Under the pieces are notes generated by a model that searched no databases, was not told the origin of the DNA, and worked only from the letters and a program-made list of their open reading frames with translations. Of a stretch of 57,918 bases of DNA, positions 48,884-57,831 are shown one piece after another (the stretch's first letter is position 1; each line of letters opens with the position of its first letter). The position numbers and the translations under genes are program-made. Source of the DNA: Clostridiales bacterium DTU073 (GTDB lineage Bacteria; Bacillota; Peptococcia; DRI-13; DTU073); NCBI GenBank assembly GCA_001512665.1, contig LFSF01000018.1, positions 1-57,918 on the forward strand, in the 5' to 3' direction.

Positions 48884-51800
48884 CTACCCAGAGGATATAG
48901 GTAAAATATCAAAATAAAGTTCAGGTAAAATAATTTTAACTTCTTGTTCTGTGTTTTCTTTTTTCCAGTAAACAATAAACCTAATTCTCGCTTGCTTAGG
49001 TATATACTTTTTTGATTTTAAGATTTCAATTTGCTTATTAAACTGTTGGGAAAATTTTAACACTGCTTGTCCTTCAGCATTACAGCAACCATCCCCGTCG
49101 AAATAAAGAACGTCACCACTATTAAGTGTAGAAATTAGTTTTTGCCGATATAAAAAGAAATCTAACCATACATCTTTAAAAGTCAACTGCTTCACTAATT
49201 GACTAGGCGGCAAATAAACTTCAGAATCATTTACTATTTTTAAATTCTCAGTTTTTAGGAAGTCTAGGTAATTTTCATTATAATGAATCATCAAGTTGTC
49301 TTTCGCTCTAGTCATAGCAACATACAGTTGTCTAAAATCTTCGTCTGTTAGAGGAGTAAATTGATCAAGCAGTAAAAAGATATTATTAAACTCCCGCCCT
49401 TTAGCTTTATGTATAGTGGAAACAAAGATAGTTTCGTTATTTCCCCCATAAAAATCCTCCAGATTTGATTCGCGAATAAAGATATGCAGATCTGATTTGT
49501 ATTTATATTTAGGATTCACTGTCTCAAAATTGGTAATGATGTTCTGACAAATCTCTAAATTTAAGCTGTGAGCAAATCTTTGCTTCAAATTTCGTTTAGC
49601 GTTTTCCCAAGCATCATCGCTAATTAAATATGCATTCTCAATTAAATTGAGTTGATTGAGGAAATAACGAACTTCGTAAAGATTGTATAAATTAAACCCT
49701 TCATTAGACTGAATAAGTTTGGACTTTACTCCCTTCTTCATCAACAATCCTGTAATCTGTAATGCTTCTTCATTAGTCTTGGTTAAAATGCAAGTAGTGC
49801 CCACAAGCTTTGCAGATAGCACATCATTTACTAAGGGTGTGGTTAGATTATTACTTCTATAGCGAACCAATTTTATTTTTCCGTTGTCACCCTGTACAGC
49901 CACAAGCGGTGTATCCTTTAAACGATGGCTAATTTTCTGAACAAACTGGTTGGTAAAATCAACCAAGTTCTTTTTACTCCTATAGTTTTCAACTAGTTCA
50001 TACTTAACAGCATTATACTCTAACAATAGTTTCTCCAGATATTTAGAACTAGAGCCTCTAAATTCAAAAATATTCTGATCATCATCTCCTACAGCAATGA
50101 CCCGCATTTCCTCATTATATTCCATCAATGCTTCGATTAGAGTAAATTCATCAGCATCCATATCCTGAGCTTCATCGATAACCAAAACTGTTTTCACAAT
50201 TCTACTTGGTTCCACTTCTCCACTCTTAATTTTCGTGATCGCTTCTTGAATTATTTCATCCGATTTGTCTAGGGTACCTACCTTCCCTAATAAATCAAAA
50301 CAATAGGAATGAAATGTTTTTATTTCTACAAAACGAGCAGCATTACCAATCAATTGAAGCAAGCGTTGTTTAAACTCAGTAGCCGCTGACCTGGAAAAGG
50401 TCACCATCAGCAGTTGTTCAGACTTGACATCTTCCATTAATAATAAAGAAGCCAGCTTATGTACTAAAATGCGGGTCTTGCCGCTGCCAGGTCCGGCAGC
50501 TACAACAATATATTTTGATTCATTGTCGTTAATAATTTTAAGTTGGGTTGGTGATAATTCACCAAAGATTTTTTTAAACTTAGCAGGTGTAATATTTCTG
50601 TTTATTTCGTTTCGCCTACTGCCTTTGAAATATTTTTGCAAAAATGAGTTGTAATTCAATTGAAAATAATCATCCACAAATTGTAGGGCAGCTTTGTAAT
50701 CACTAATCATTTTCCTAGCATACTCCCCTACTATATGAATCTGCTGTATTTTATTTTTGTAAAACTGATCCAGCTTCTGATAATCCTCAATTTTGTACCG
50801 TTTTTTAATATCCAACTCAATACGTTCAATAGTAAGTGGATTATATAGAATAAAAAAACCGCCTTCCATTTTTAAAGCTTCGATTTTTGATAAGTAAAAA
50901 AGAGCATTTTCTATATCCTTAGAAGTAGCTTTATTAAACAGTCCTGCACTTTCAAATTTATTCTTCAATTCTAAAACTGAAAATTCAACTAAGACTTCTT
51001 CCTGAGCGATTTCATCCTTATCTAAATTTGTACTTTTTTCCTGGAAAAGATACTCTAAAATAAACCGGGCTATTTCATAGCGATGATGCAGATTTTCCTG
51101 AAGCTCCTCCTTTTTCTGCAATAACAGAACGGCAACATGATTTTTAGTAAAATCCACTGTTTCCTTTTTTATCCAGTTTTTAATTGCCCAGAAATTTAAG
51201 ATTGTTTTCAATTTATTTGGCGTTACCTCACAATAACCCTCTTCTTCTGCTTGCTCATTAAGTTCTTTAATGTGTAGTATTTGTTCTTCATCCGAGATAA
51301 CTGTTAATAAAAATTTTTCAATATCTATAAATGTTTTTAGGATACTCAACGACCGGTTTTCGTTCTCTTTTCTCCTAATAAATGCTGTGATATCTTTCAT
51401 ATCAGCTAAAATCTTTTCCTCACGAAGAAGAGTTACAATTCTTATTACTTCTTCTTTTGGAATACCCAGATGGTCAGAGATGTAATCAACTCTTGATTCT
51501 GGCTCTTCATCATTTAGATGTTTCCTACTTTTACTAGAAATAAGCTTTTTAATAATGCGAATTGCCTGGGTTTTCTGCTTCTCATTAAATTTTTTTGATG
51601 CATTAATTTTATTAATTGCTTCTGCAGCATTCTTAGCCAGAATACTGTCGGCGAATAATCTTGGTGCATTATGACTACGCTTTACATATCCGGCTTCTTC
51701 CAAAGCCGCAATAGCCGTTTTTACTCTTGCTTCAATATCGCCAATTCGATCATCCCAACCAGCCTTTCGAGCAATCTCCAAAGCGGATTGAGAAACTTTT

Positions 51801-53695
51801 AAGCGAAATTTGGTAATATCTTTAATTGCTTTCCAGATCTGCTGAATTTCACGAATGTTAAGTTTAGTTTGGTTAAGAAGAATAAAATGTTTGTTTAAAT
51901 CTTCATCATTAAAGAGTACATAGCAATCTGCAGAAATATTTTCATCACGTCCTGCTCTTCCAGCTTCCTGAATGTAGTTTTCCAAAGAATTGGAGATTTC
52001 ATAGTGAATGACCATTCCCACATCTTTCTTATCTACTCCCATACCAAAAGCAGATGTGGCCACCATGATCTGAACCTCACCCTTCATAAAGGCATCCTGG
52101 TTTTCTGTTTTTTCCTGCTTATCCATCTTGCCATGATATGGTCTTGCTGAATAACCGTCTTGTGATAGTCTTTCGGCTAATTTGTATGCTTTTCTTGTTC
52201 GTGAAACATAAATGATAGTGGGGCAATTTTTTGCATCAAGTAAATTTCTAATTGTGCTGTATTTTTCTTCATCATTTTCTTTAGGAATCACTTGGTAAGA
52301 AAGATTACTTCTGGTTACATCAGTCTTGTAAACTTCCAGATCCAAAGATAGTTTTTTCTTAAAATAATCCCGAATATCTTCAATAACCTTTGGCTTAGCA
52401 GTAGCAGTAAAACAGGAGACAGGAATCCCCATCTCCATATTTTTCTTTTCTTGAAACGATTTAATAAAATCACCAATATATAAGTAATCAACCCGAAAAT
52501 CTTGCCCCCAGGCTGAAAAACAATGTGCTTCATCAACAACGAAGCGGACAATATTTCTACTTAAAAGCAAACGTTCAATAGTTTTTAAACGCAAAGACTC
52601 AGGAGTAAGATAAAGGATGGAAGCCGTACCGTTTTCCACTCTTTCTAACGCTTTTGCCCTTTCGATGGGATCAAGTAAACCATTTATGGTAACTGCTTCT
52701 GTTATGCCCACTTTCTCCAAATTATCTACTTGATCCTTCATTAATGATTGTAAGGGAGAAATAACTACGGTTAAGCCCTTAGAATTACGTCCACTCATTA
52801 AGGCAGGTACTTGAAAAGTAATTGATTTTCCGCCACCGGTAGGGAACACCGCTAAAAGCGATTTGTTGGCTATAGCAGCTTTTACAACCTCCTCCTGTAA
52901 AGGTTTCCCGGCAAAGGTTCTATATGCAGTATATCCAAAGAATTGCTTCAATCCTTTATGAATATCCAACGCGTCATTACAGTAAATACAGCCTTCTAAA
53001 CATGGATTGTTTCTTAATAAAAACATAACCCGTTCCACAGCAGGAAAATTCTTAATAACCCAAGGAGGAGTGATTGAATACCGACTTTTTGTGTTGAGCA
53101 AAGCTAGGCAATAAGCTAACTCAACAGGATTTTCTATGATAATTTTAGACAAATTGACCTTTTCGCAAATTTGCGAATAAAACTTTTCTCGAATAACATT
53201 TTCAAGAAGTATATCTTTTTCTTCATAATCAAGAAAATAAAAAAAGGAGCCAAACTCTTTTATATTTTTTAACAGGGAATAATAGATTTGTTTTAACACA
53301 TAATCTGCCTGCAAAAAAGCCGTTACTTCGTCAAAGAAAAGATCTCTTGCTTTTTTGGCATCATTCAGCGGATTGTTAAGTTCATCTGTTTGTAACTTAT
53401 CATCTTTAAGCAAAGCATGATAAGGTTTAGCAGGAAAAAGAAGCGGAGAAAGGAACAATGTATCAATATATTTTAGGTTATTAAGACCAGCTGAATCGAT
53501 CGCATTTTGCAGATATTTTAAATCATGTTTAAAAATATTATGTCCACAAATATACTCTGTCCCTTGCAAAAATCCAACAAAATCAGCAATGGAATTAGAG
53601 TGAAACGAACTTCCATCCCCTTTAACGCTACCAATATCGAGAATCTTTCCAGTATTCATCTCAATTTCGATATCAATAAAAGCGATAGATTTCAT
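48884..53695 (-). CDS. Giant fusion helicase: DnaQ-like exonuclease + RecQ helicase + UvrD-type helicase
   Basis: 1603 residues from ATG 53695 (GGAGGGGA upstream). Domain order: DEDD-type exonuclease (1-125; FIDIEIE, GHNIFKHDLKYL, NDAKKARDLF); RecQ-like helicase (about 255-620; Walker A FPTGGGKS about 283, DEAH about 386, AGRAGRD); a helical/winged-helix linker (620-1040); a UvrD-like superfamily 1 helicase (about 1040-1470; AAGPGSGKTR about 1065, IDEAQD about 1170, STIHKAKGREFN about 1425, VAMTRAKDNL); and a 100-residue tail. Exonuclease motif III has Asn where His is usual. It lies beside DNA methyltransferase genes. Confidence 0.88.
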   Translation of the reverse strand: MKSIAFIDIEIEMNTGKILDIGSVKGDGSSFHSNSIADFVGFLQGTEYICGHNIFKHDLKYLQNAIDSAGLNNLKYIDTLFLSPLLFPAKPYHALLKDDKLQTDELNNPLNDAKKARDLFFDEVTAFLQADYVLKQIYYSLLKNIKEFGSFFYFLDYEEKDILLENVIREKFYSQICEKVNLSKIIIENPVELAYCLALLNTKSRYSITPPWVIKNFPAVERVMFLLRNNPCLEGCIYCNDALDIHKGLKQFFGYTAYRTFAGKPLQEEVVKAAIANKSLLAVFPTGGGKSITFQVPALMSGRNSKGLTVVISPLQSLMKDQVDNLEKVGITEAVTINGLLDPIERAKALERVENGTASILYLTPESLRLKTIERLLLSRNIVRFVVDEAHCFSAWGQDFRVDYLYIGDFIKSFQEKKNMEMGIPVSCFTATAKPKVIEDIRDYFKKKLSLDLEVYKTDVTRSNLSYQVIPKENDEEKYSTIRNLLDAKNCPTIIYVSRTRKAYKLAERLSQDGYSARPYHGKMDKQEKTENQDAFMKGEVQIMVATSAFGMGVDKKDVGMVIHYEISNSLENYIQEAGRAGRDENISADCYVLFNDEDLNKHFILLNQTKLNIREIQQIWKAIKDITKFRLKVSQSALEIARKAGWDDRIGDIEARVKTAIAALEEAGYVKRSHNAPRLFADSILAKNAAEAINKINASKKFNEKQKTQAIRIIKKLISSKSRKHLNDEEPESRVDYISDHLGIPKEEVIRIVTLLREEKILADMKDITAFIRRKENENRSLSILKTFIDIEKFLLTVISDEEQILHIKELNEQAEEEGYCEVTPNKLKTILNFWAIKNWIKKETVDFTKNHVAVLLLQKKEELQENLHHRYEIARFILEYLFQEKSTNLDKDEIAQEEVLVEFSVLELKNKFESAGLFNKATSKDIENALFYLSKIEALKMEGGFFILYNPLTIERIELDIKKRYKIEDYQKLDQFYKNKIQQIHIVGEYARKMISDYKAALQFVDDYFQLNYNSFLQKYFKGSRRNEINRNITPAKFKKIFGELSPTQLKIINDNESKYIVVAAGPGSGKTRILVHKLASLLLMEDVKSEQLLMVTFSRSAATEFKQRLLQLIGNAARFVEIKTFHSYCFDLLGKVGTLDKSDEIIQEAITKIKSGEVEPSRIVKTVLVIDEAQDMDADEFTLIEALMEYNEEMRVIAVGDDDQNIFEFRGSSSKYLEKLLLEYNAVKYELVENYRSKKNLVDFTNQFVQKISHRLKDTPLVAVQGDNGKIKLVRYRSNNLTTPLVNDVLSAKLVGTTCILTKTNEEALQITGLLMKKGVKSKLIQSNEGFNLYNLYEVRYFLNQLNLIENAYLISDDAWENAKRNLKQRFAHSLNLEICQNIITNFETVNPKYKYKSDLHIFIRESNLEDFYGGNNETIFVSTIHKAKGREFNNIFLLLDQFTPLTDEDFRQLYVAMTRAKDNLMIHYNENYLDFLKTENLKIVNDSEVYLPPSQLVKQLTFKDVWLDFFLYRQKLISTLNSGDVLYFDGDGCCNAEGQAVLKFSQQFNKQIEILKSKKYIPKQARIRFIVYWKKENTEQEVKIILPELYFDILPISSG

Positions 53696-53810
53696 ATCCT
53701 CCCCTCCAAATCCATTATACATTACTAAAACAAACAATACAAAAAAGAGACTGTTAATCATGCTTAAGAAATAACAGTATGAATATTCCACTACGACAAT
53801 AAAAGTTTAA

Positions 53811-53852
53811 AAAAACATAGACCCCAACGAAAATTCGGGTTCTATGTTTTTT
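53811..53852 (-). terminator. Terminator of the methyltransferase operon
   Basis: ACATAGACCCC and GGGTTCTATGT pair with one wobble around an AT-rich loop, with T-runs on both sides. It resembles the hairpin at 48324-48359. Confidence 0.75.
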
Positions 53853-53864
53853 ATTAAGGTAGTT

Positions 53865-54611
53865 TTACTTGCGAAAAACAAACAAATACTCATGAGCGAT
53901 CAACAAAAAATTATATTTTACACTGTTAGTCTTCCAATAACCCGTAGCCTTACAGTTATGTTGTTCTTTGATAATAAGCTCTTTCAACTTAAATCCTTGT
54001 TCTTGAAAAATCTTCATAACCTCAAAACTCATGGGAATCATATGCCCTTTTTGCCTTGTATCCCCCATTAAAATAGCACAAAACTTATCCTTTTTTAAAA
54101 CTCGGTAGCTTTCAGCAGCTACTTTTTTCATTTCCTCTAAAAAAGCAGGAACTTTTAAATGTGATAAATCGCCCTCTAAATCTTCGCTATACTGAATAAT
54201 ATTGGCATAAGGCGGATGTGTACAAATAAAATCTATCTGTTCATTGTCGATAAAACTAAGGTTGCGAGCATCACCTTGCTTTATATATACCTCACCACAA
54301 TTTTCTCTTGTAAAATCAACAGCCTTTTTGCATAAATCAAGAGAATCAGAGTTAATATCCACACCAATAATATTGCGGTTTAAAAGTTTTGCTTCAATAA
54401 GTGTAGTTCCGCCACCAGCAAACTGATCAAGCACTAAATCTCCTTCTTGCGAATATCGTAAAAGTAAATTACGAGGAATATACGGCGACCAATTTCCCCT
54501 ATATTTTGAGTTATGTGTTGCCCAATCTCCACGTTCCGGAAAAGACCACACTGTTGTCATCTGCAATTCAAAATTATCAGGTTCCCATTTTATTTTCTTG
54601 TTTCTGCTCAT
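53865..54611 (-). CDS. DNA methyltransferase (DpnA-like, second methylase of a DpnII-type system)
   Basis: 248 residues from ATG 54611 (ATG 54656 lies inside the upstream gene). Motif I is VLDQFAGGGTTLIEAKLL and motif IV is CTHPPYANIIQYS (HPPY rather than DPPY); an NxxxT-type VLKKDKFCAILMGD follows. It ends in KYNFLLIAHEYLFVFRK. It follows the restriction-gene remnant directly, overlapping it within 2 nt. DpnII-type operons carry two adenine methylases of this kind (DpnM and DpnA), the second active on single-stranded DNA. The assignment to GATC is by context. Confidence 0.85.
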   Translation of the reverse strand: MSRNKKIKWEPDNFELQMTTVWSFPERGDWATHNSKYRGNWSPYIPRNLLLRYSQEGDLVLDQFAGGGTTLIEAKLLNRNIIGVDINSDSLDLCKKAVDFTRENCGEVYIKQGDARNLSFIDNEQIDFICTHPPYANIIQYSEDLEGDLSHLKVPAFLEEMKKVAAESYRVLKKDKFCAILMGDTRQKGHMIPMSFEVMKIFQEQGFKLKELIIKEQHNCKATGYWKTNSVKYNFLLIAHEYLFVFRK

Positions 54612-54612
54612 A

Positions 54613-55012
54613 TCATAAACCTCGAGTAATAATTTCCTCCAATAACCCATTTTCAATCATTTTTATATTAATAACATAATCTGTTGCATTAAATGTTTCA
54701 AGCAACGGATGTTGGGCCGTTAACCAACCCTGTCCATCAGTAACCCAAATAAAACCAACCTTAGGCTCTTGTTTTATAAGTTCATAAAGACTTTTAAACT
54801 CACCTGCCACAGATTTTAATTTTGTGCCTCCACCACTATAATAATTAACTTCAAGTAAATAAATATTATCCTTTGCTTTAATCGCAAAATCAAAACACCG
54901 TTTTAATTTATCCGTAGGAACATCCCGTATCTTTTAAATGTGTTATAAAATATTCAAATGCTTCTTTTTCGGAAAATACACCAAATTCCTTATATTTATC
55001 TATCAATTTCAT
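54613..55012 (-). pseudogene. DpnII/MboI family restriction endonuclease, broken
   Basis: ATG 55012 starts an in-frame N-terminal piece (MKLIDKYKEFGVFSEKEAFE) that ends at a TAA after about 34 codons. In another frame the sequence continues with the DpnII catalytic region (FDFAIKAKDNIYLLEVNYYS, GGGTKLKSVAGEFKSLY) and the C-terminus (GFIWVTDGQGW, YVINIKMIENGLLEE), stopping at 54613. The total of about 133 codons is half the DpnII length of about 290, so there is both a frameshift and an internal deletion. The nuclease cannot be made as a whole protein. Confidence 0.85.
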
Positions 55013-55023
55013 AAACAAACACC

Positions 55024-55929
55024 TCAATAATTGCTAATTAGCAATTCGCTTATTTCTCCACGACGTTCACTATTGCAGTTAATCATCCTTTTAGCTATAA
55101 TTCGCTTTATATTGTATTTATTATAAATTTTATCAAAAAAGTTATCGTCTTTATCCATGTTCTTAGGATCAGAATTACTAATTACTACCTTAGCCCCTTG
55201 CCGATGAATCTCATCTACAAATTTACCTAAGGCGATCTGTTCATGATCATCAAAGACATTTTCCGTATAAGCTGTAAAATTTGCAGTTATAGAAAGAGGG
55301 CGATAAGGTGGATCAATATAGACAAAAGTATTTTTATCTATAAAGTCTGCACACTCTTTATAATCACCACAACGAATTTGTACGCCTTGTAACAATTTAT
55401 TAATAGCGAGTAAATTTTTTTTATCGCAAATAAGTGGTTTTTTGTACGCCCCCATCGGTACATTAAACAAGCCTTTCTTATTTACTCGAAAAAGACCGTT
55501 AAAACAAGTTTTATTTAAAAATATAAACAAAACTGCTTTTTCTAAGTTAACCTGTTCATTACTGTTTACTTTCAGACAATTGAAACGTTCGCGTATTTCT
55601 AAATACATTTTCTTTCGTTCAGTCTTAGCCAGCGGCCAATAAATATCCTGCAAATATTCCAGCCTTTGCAATAACTCCTCTACCTGATTTTTTATCTGAT
55701 TATATGTATTAATAAGTTCCGCGTTAATATCATTAATTAAAACTTCTTTAAAACTGTATGTTGAAAGGAGGTCAAACAAAACAGCTCCACCTCCAACAAA
55801 AGGTTCACAGTATCTGTTTATACTTTTTCCTAAATCTTTGGGGTATTTTGCTCTAATCTCGTCTAAAAGTTGTCCTTTCCCACCGGCCCATTTAACAAAA
55901 GGCTTAACTTTTACGTTTCCCTGATTCAT
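55024..55929 (-). CDS. dam: Dam/DpnM family DNA adenine methyltransferase
   Basis: A 301-residue D12-class N6-adenine methylase. FVKWAGGKGQLLDEI is motif I (SAM binding), RYCEPFVGGGAVLFDLL follows, and TFVYIDPPYRPL is motif IV (DPPY catalytic). ATG 55929 begins the operon, with a promoter at 55968-55996. Target most likely GATC as in DpnM; not proven by sequence. It remains intact although the restriction gene downstream is broken, so it now acts as an orphan methylase. Confidence 0.92.
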   Translation of the reverse strand: MNQGNVKVKPFVKWAGGKGQLLDEIRAKYPKDLGKSINRYCEPFVGGGAVLFDLLSTYSFKEVLINDINAELINTYNQIKNQVEELLQRLEYLQDIYWPLAKTERKKMYLEIRERFNCLKVNSNEQVNLEKAVLFIFLNKTCFNGLFRVNKKGLFNVPMGAYKKPLICDKKNLLAINKLLQGVQIRCGDYKECADFIDKNTFVYIDPPYRPLSITANFTAYTENVFDDHEQIALGKFVDEIHRQGAKVVISNSDPKNMDKDDNFFDKIYNKYNIKRIIAKRMINCNSERRGEISELLISNY

Positions 55930-55964
55930 ATTTTTAAACCCTTTCCTCTACAGATGATGTCATC

Positions 55965-55996
55965 TTTATCATATGGCAAGACTTATGATAAATCAA
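55965..55996 (-). promoter_or_regulatory. Promoter of the methyltransferase operon with overlapping inverted repeat
   Basis: On the minus strand TTGATT (55996-55991) and TATGAT (55973-55968) are spaced by 17 nt. A perfect inverted repeat, TTTATCATA (55965-55973) and TATGATAAA (55984-55992), overlaps the -10 and reaches the -35. This could be an operator. Confidence 0.6.
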
Positions 55997-56149
55997 GAAG
56001 GAGACAAACAAACCCCATCTTTAGATTTAACACTTAAAAAAATTTCGATTTCATCATAGCCCTTTTTTCCTAAATCTAATAATAAAAAACAAAACCTATA
56101 GTATTTTTTCGAAAATAATGCTACTGTCAAAGCAAACGTATATAACAAT

Positions 56150-56197
56150 GCCCCAAGCACAAAGTTAATTGTACTTGGGGCTTTTATTATTTTTTTG
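56150..56197 (+). terminator. Hairpin terminator with no recognisable upstream gene
   Basis: GCCCCAAG and CTTGGGGC form an 8-bp stem followed by TTTTATTATTTTTTT on the plus strand. The surrounding gap 55997-56470 contains no supported ORF; I see only AT-rich sequence. Confidence 0.65.
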
Positions 56198-56471
56198 ATA
56201 CCCTTATTTTATCCCTTCCACACAATTGATTCTAAATATATCGAATTTAAATCAATGTTTATATTACCAATAAAAAAGCAACTGTTAATGATAAATATTA
56301 TACGATGCTGTTTATAATGGTAATTTAAACAAAAAAATTCTGAAATTATTTTAAAAATATCGGATTAGATACAATAAATACATACGCACAACAATTTGAT
56401 CAATATCATCATGCACTTTCACACTTTGTAAAAAATCAAGCAAACATTTGTTATATGAAAGTAGGTAAAAA

Positions 56472-56518
56472 TTAAACCACCTACCGATAAATCCTTTTTA
56501 TCAATAGATGGTAGATTT
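56472..56518 (-). terminator. Putative terminator after ssrA
   Basis: On the minus strand CTACC...GATAAA pairs with TTTATC...GGTAGG around an AAGGA loop, followed by TTTAATTTTTAC. It lies immediately downstream of the tmRNA 3' end. Confidence 0.55.
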
Positions 56519-56520
56519 TC

Positions 56521-57163
56521 TGGTGGAGGTGAGGGGACGTGCTCTTCCTTGTTTTCACAAGGCACTGACTATATCTTCGACTCCCGACTATTGCGGTAGC
56601 CGTCTGGCGTATTATGAAGGCATATTATTGTGTTTTACCTCCATCCCAGCACTCCATGCTTTAGGAAAGTTTAGGAGTCTGTGAGTCGATACAGAGCTGT
56701 AGGCTTTCGCCACATACCCCTCGGTGTTGCCTTGGTTAAGCAATAAATAGTTGTCTCGTGCCCAACTTTAGGTTTCACCGATAAAGCCAGATTATCACCT
56801 ATAGGTTACCCCATAGGGCGACTCATCTTGAATCGAACCCCTGTCCGAAGGACCGACCACAGAAGCTTCTCCGAGTGCAGCCTGTATTTTCCTTCTTGCC
56901 TTCAGGACTCCTACAGGCGGGATTCCTTCAGGCCAGTCTCCTTAATTTTCCCTAGAGTTAGGAGACAATGGCTCTAGAGTAGCCTGGTATTATGACCTCT
57001 TATCCCTCACCCCAGGCACAGAAGGTAAGAGGTTAGGCTGCAATTAAGCAGCTAAAGCGTAATTTTCGTTTGCGTTTAACTTTTGCGCACCGTTTTGCGG
57101 GCTAGTGCAACCCCGACTCGCTTCTTCTGCCACCGCTTCCCCCGTCGAAACCAGTACACCCCC
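56521..57163 (-). ncRNA. ssrA: tmRNA (ssrA), interrupted by a group I intron
   Basis: Read on the minus strand, the 5' end is GGGGGTGTACTGGTTTCGAC, and the 3' end CACCTCCACCA carries an encoded CCA and pairs with it as the acceptor stem. The tag frame is at 57044-57073: resume codon GCA then AACGAAAATTACGCTTTAGC, GCT, TAA, giving ANENYALAA. The T arm is split: AGGGGTTCGAT (exon 1 ends at 56832) and TCCCCT (exon 2 is 56521-56537). Joining restores a 5-bp T stem and a normal TTCGATT loop. Mature length would be 349 nt, typical of bacterial tmRNA. smpB lies 84 nt upstream. Confidence 0.95.
56538..56831 (-). ncRNA. Group I intron in the tmRNA T-loop (294 nt, no ORF)
   Basis: The 5' exon ends in U (…TTCGAT) and the intron ends in G, as group I rules require. 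P1 is visible: GAUUC pairs with GAGUC nine bases on, giving a U-G wobble exactly at the splice site. Conserved core blocks are TATCGGTGAAACC with its partner CACCG (P4), ACAGACTCC (R-like) with AAGATATAGTC (S-like, P7), and a 3' P9 hairpin CCTTGTGAAAACAAGG. No homing endonuclease frame is present. Splicing is needed for a functional tmRNA. Confidence 0.92.
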
Positions 57164-57246
57164 AATATTTAATTCTTTAATCATCATTTATACTTTCATT
57201 ATTATTTATCTTAAATCTAGCTAACATATATTATATCACATGCATA

Positions 57247-57714
57247 TTAATATTGTTCCTTCCCACGCAGAGCCCGCTCCATTTCACGCTTAGCATCTCG
57301 CTCCGCCATGGCACTTCTTTTATCATAAATCTTTTTCCCTCGGGCAAGGGCTAGTTCTACCTTAGCCCGGCCTTTATGGAAATAGACTTTAAGCGGCACC
57401 AGTGTTAGCCCCTGCTGCGTAACTTTGCCAAAAAGTCTGTTGATTTCACTTCTATGCAAAAGCAACTTACGCGGGCGCACAGGATCCACATTAAAACGAT
57501 TACCCTGCTCATACGGACTGATATGCATATTAAAAAGGAACATCTCGCCATTTACCACCTGAGCATAGCTATCCTTAAGATTTGCTCTGCCTGCCCGTAA
57601 AGATTTAACCTCAGTACCTGTTAAGGCTATTCCGGCCTCATAGGTTTCCTCAATAAAATAATCATGACGGGCTTTGCGATTGTCTGTGACAATTTTAATC
57701 GGCTTTTCCACCAT
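57247..57714 (-). CDS. smpB: SsrA-binding protein SmpB
   Basis: A 155-residue protein of standard length. Signatures are [64 protein letters not shown] and the basic C-terminal tail ([20 protein letters not shown]) that enters the mRNA channel. It delivers tmRNA to stalled ribosomes. It is adjacent to ssrA on the same strand, the usual arrangement. A 7-bp hairpin (57729-57748) lies upstream and may affect the leader. Confidence 0.97.
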   Translation of the reverse strand: MVEKPIKIVTDNRKARHDYFIEETYEAGIALTGTEVKSLRAGRANLKDSYAQVVNGEMFLFNMHISPYEQGNRFNVDPVRPRKLLLHRSEINRLFGKVTQQGLTLVPLKVYFHKGRAKVELALARGKKIYDKRSAMAERDAKREMERALRGKEQY

Positions 57715-57728
57715 TAATCTTCAACTCC

Positions 57729-57760
57729 CTCAGGCAAAATCGCCTGAGATTTTATTTTAT
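57729..57760 (+). terminator. Hairpin upstream of smpB
   Basis: CTCAGGC and GCCTGAG form a 7-bp stem with a 6-nt loop, followed by ATTTTATTTT on the plus strand. No plus-strand gene precedes it; on the minus strand it would be in the smpB leader. Confidence 0.45.
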
Positions 57761-57831
57761 CATAATTGACCACAGTTTTCAATACAACAAAATTCTACTT
57801 ATACACTATAAAATCCCAACTAAATACCGTT

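Noticed and set aside
55930-56520. Genomic island inserted at ssrA
   Set aside because: tmRNA is a common integration site, but I see no integrase and no duplicated tmRNA 3' end; the insert in the T-loop is a group I intron instead.
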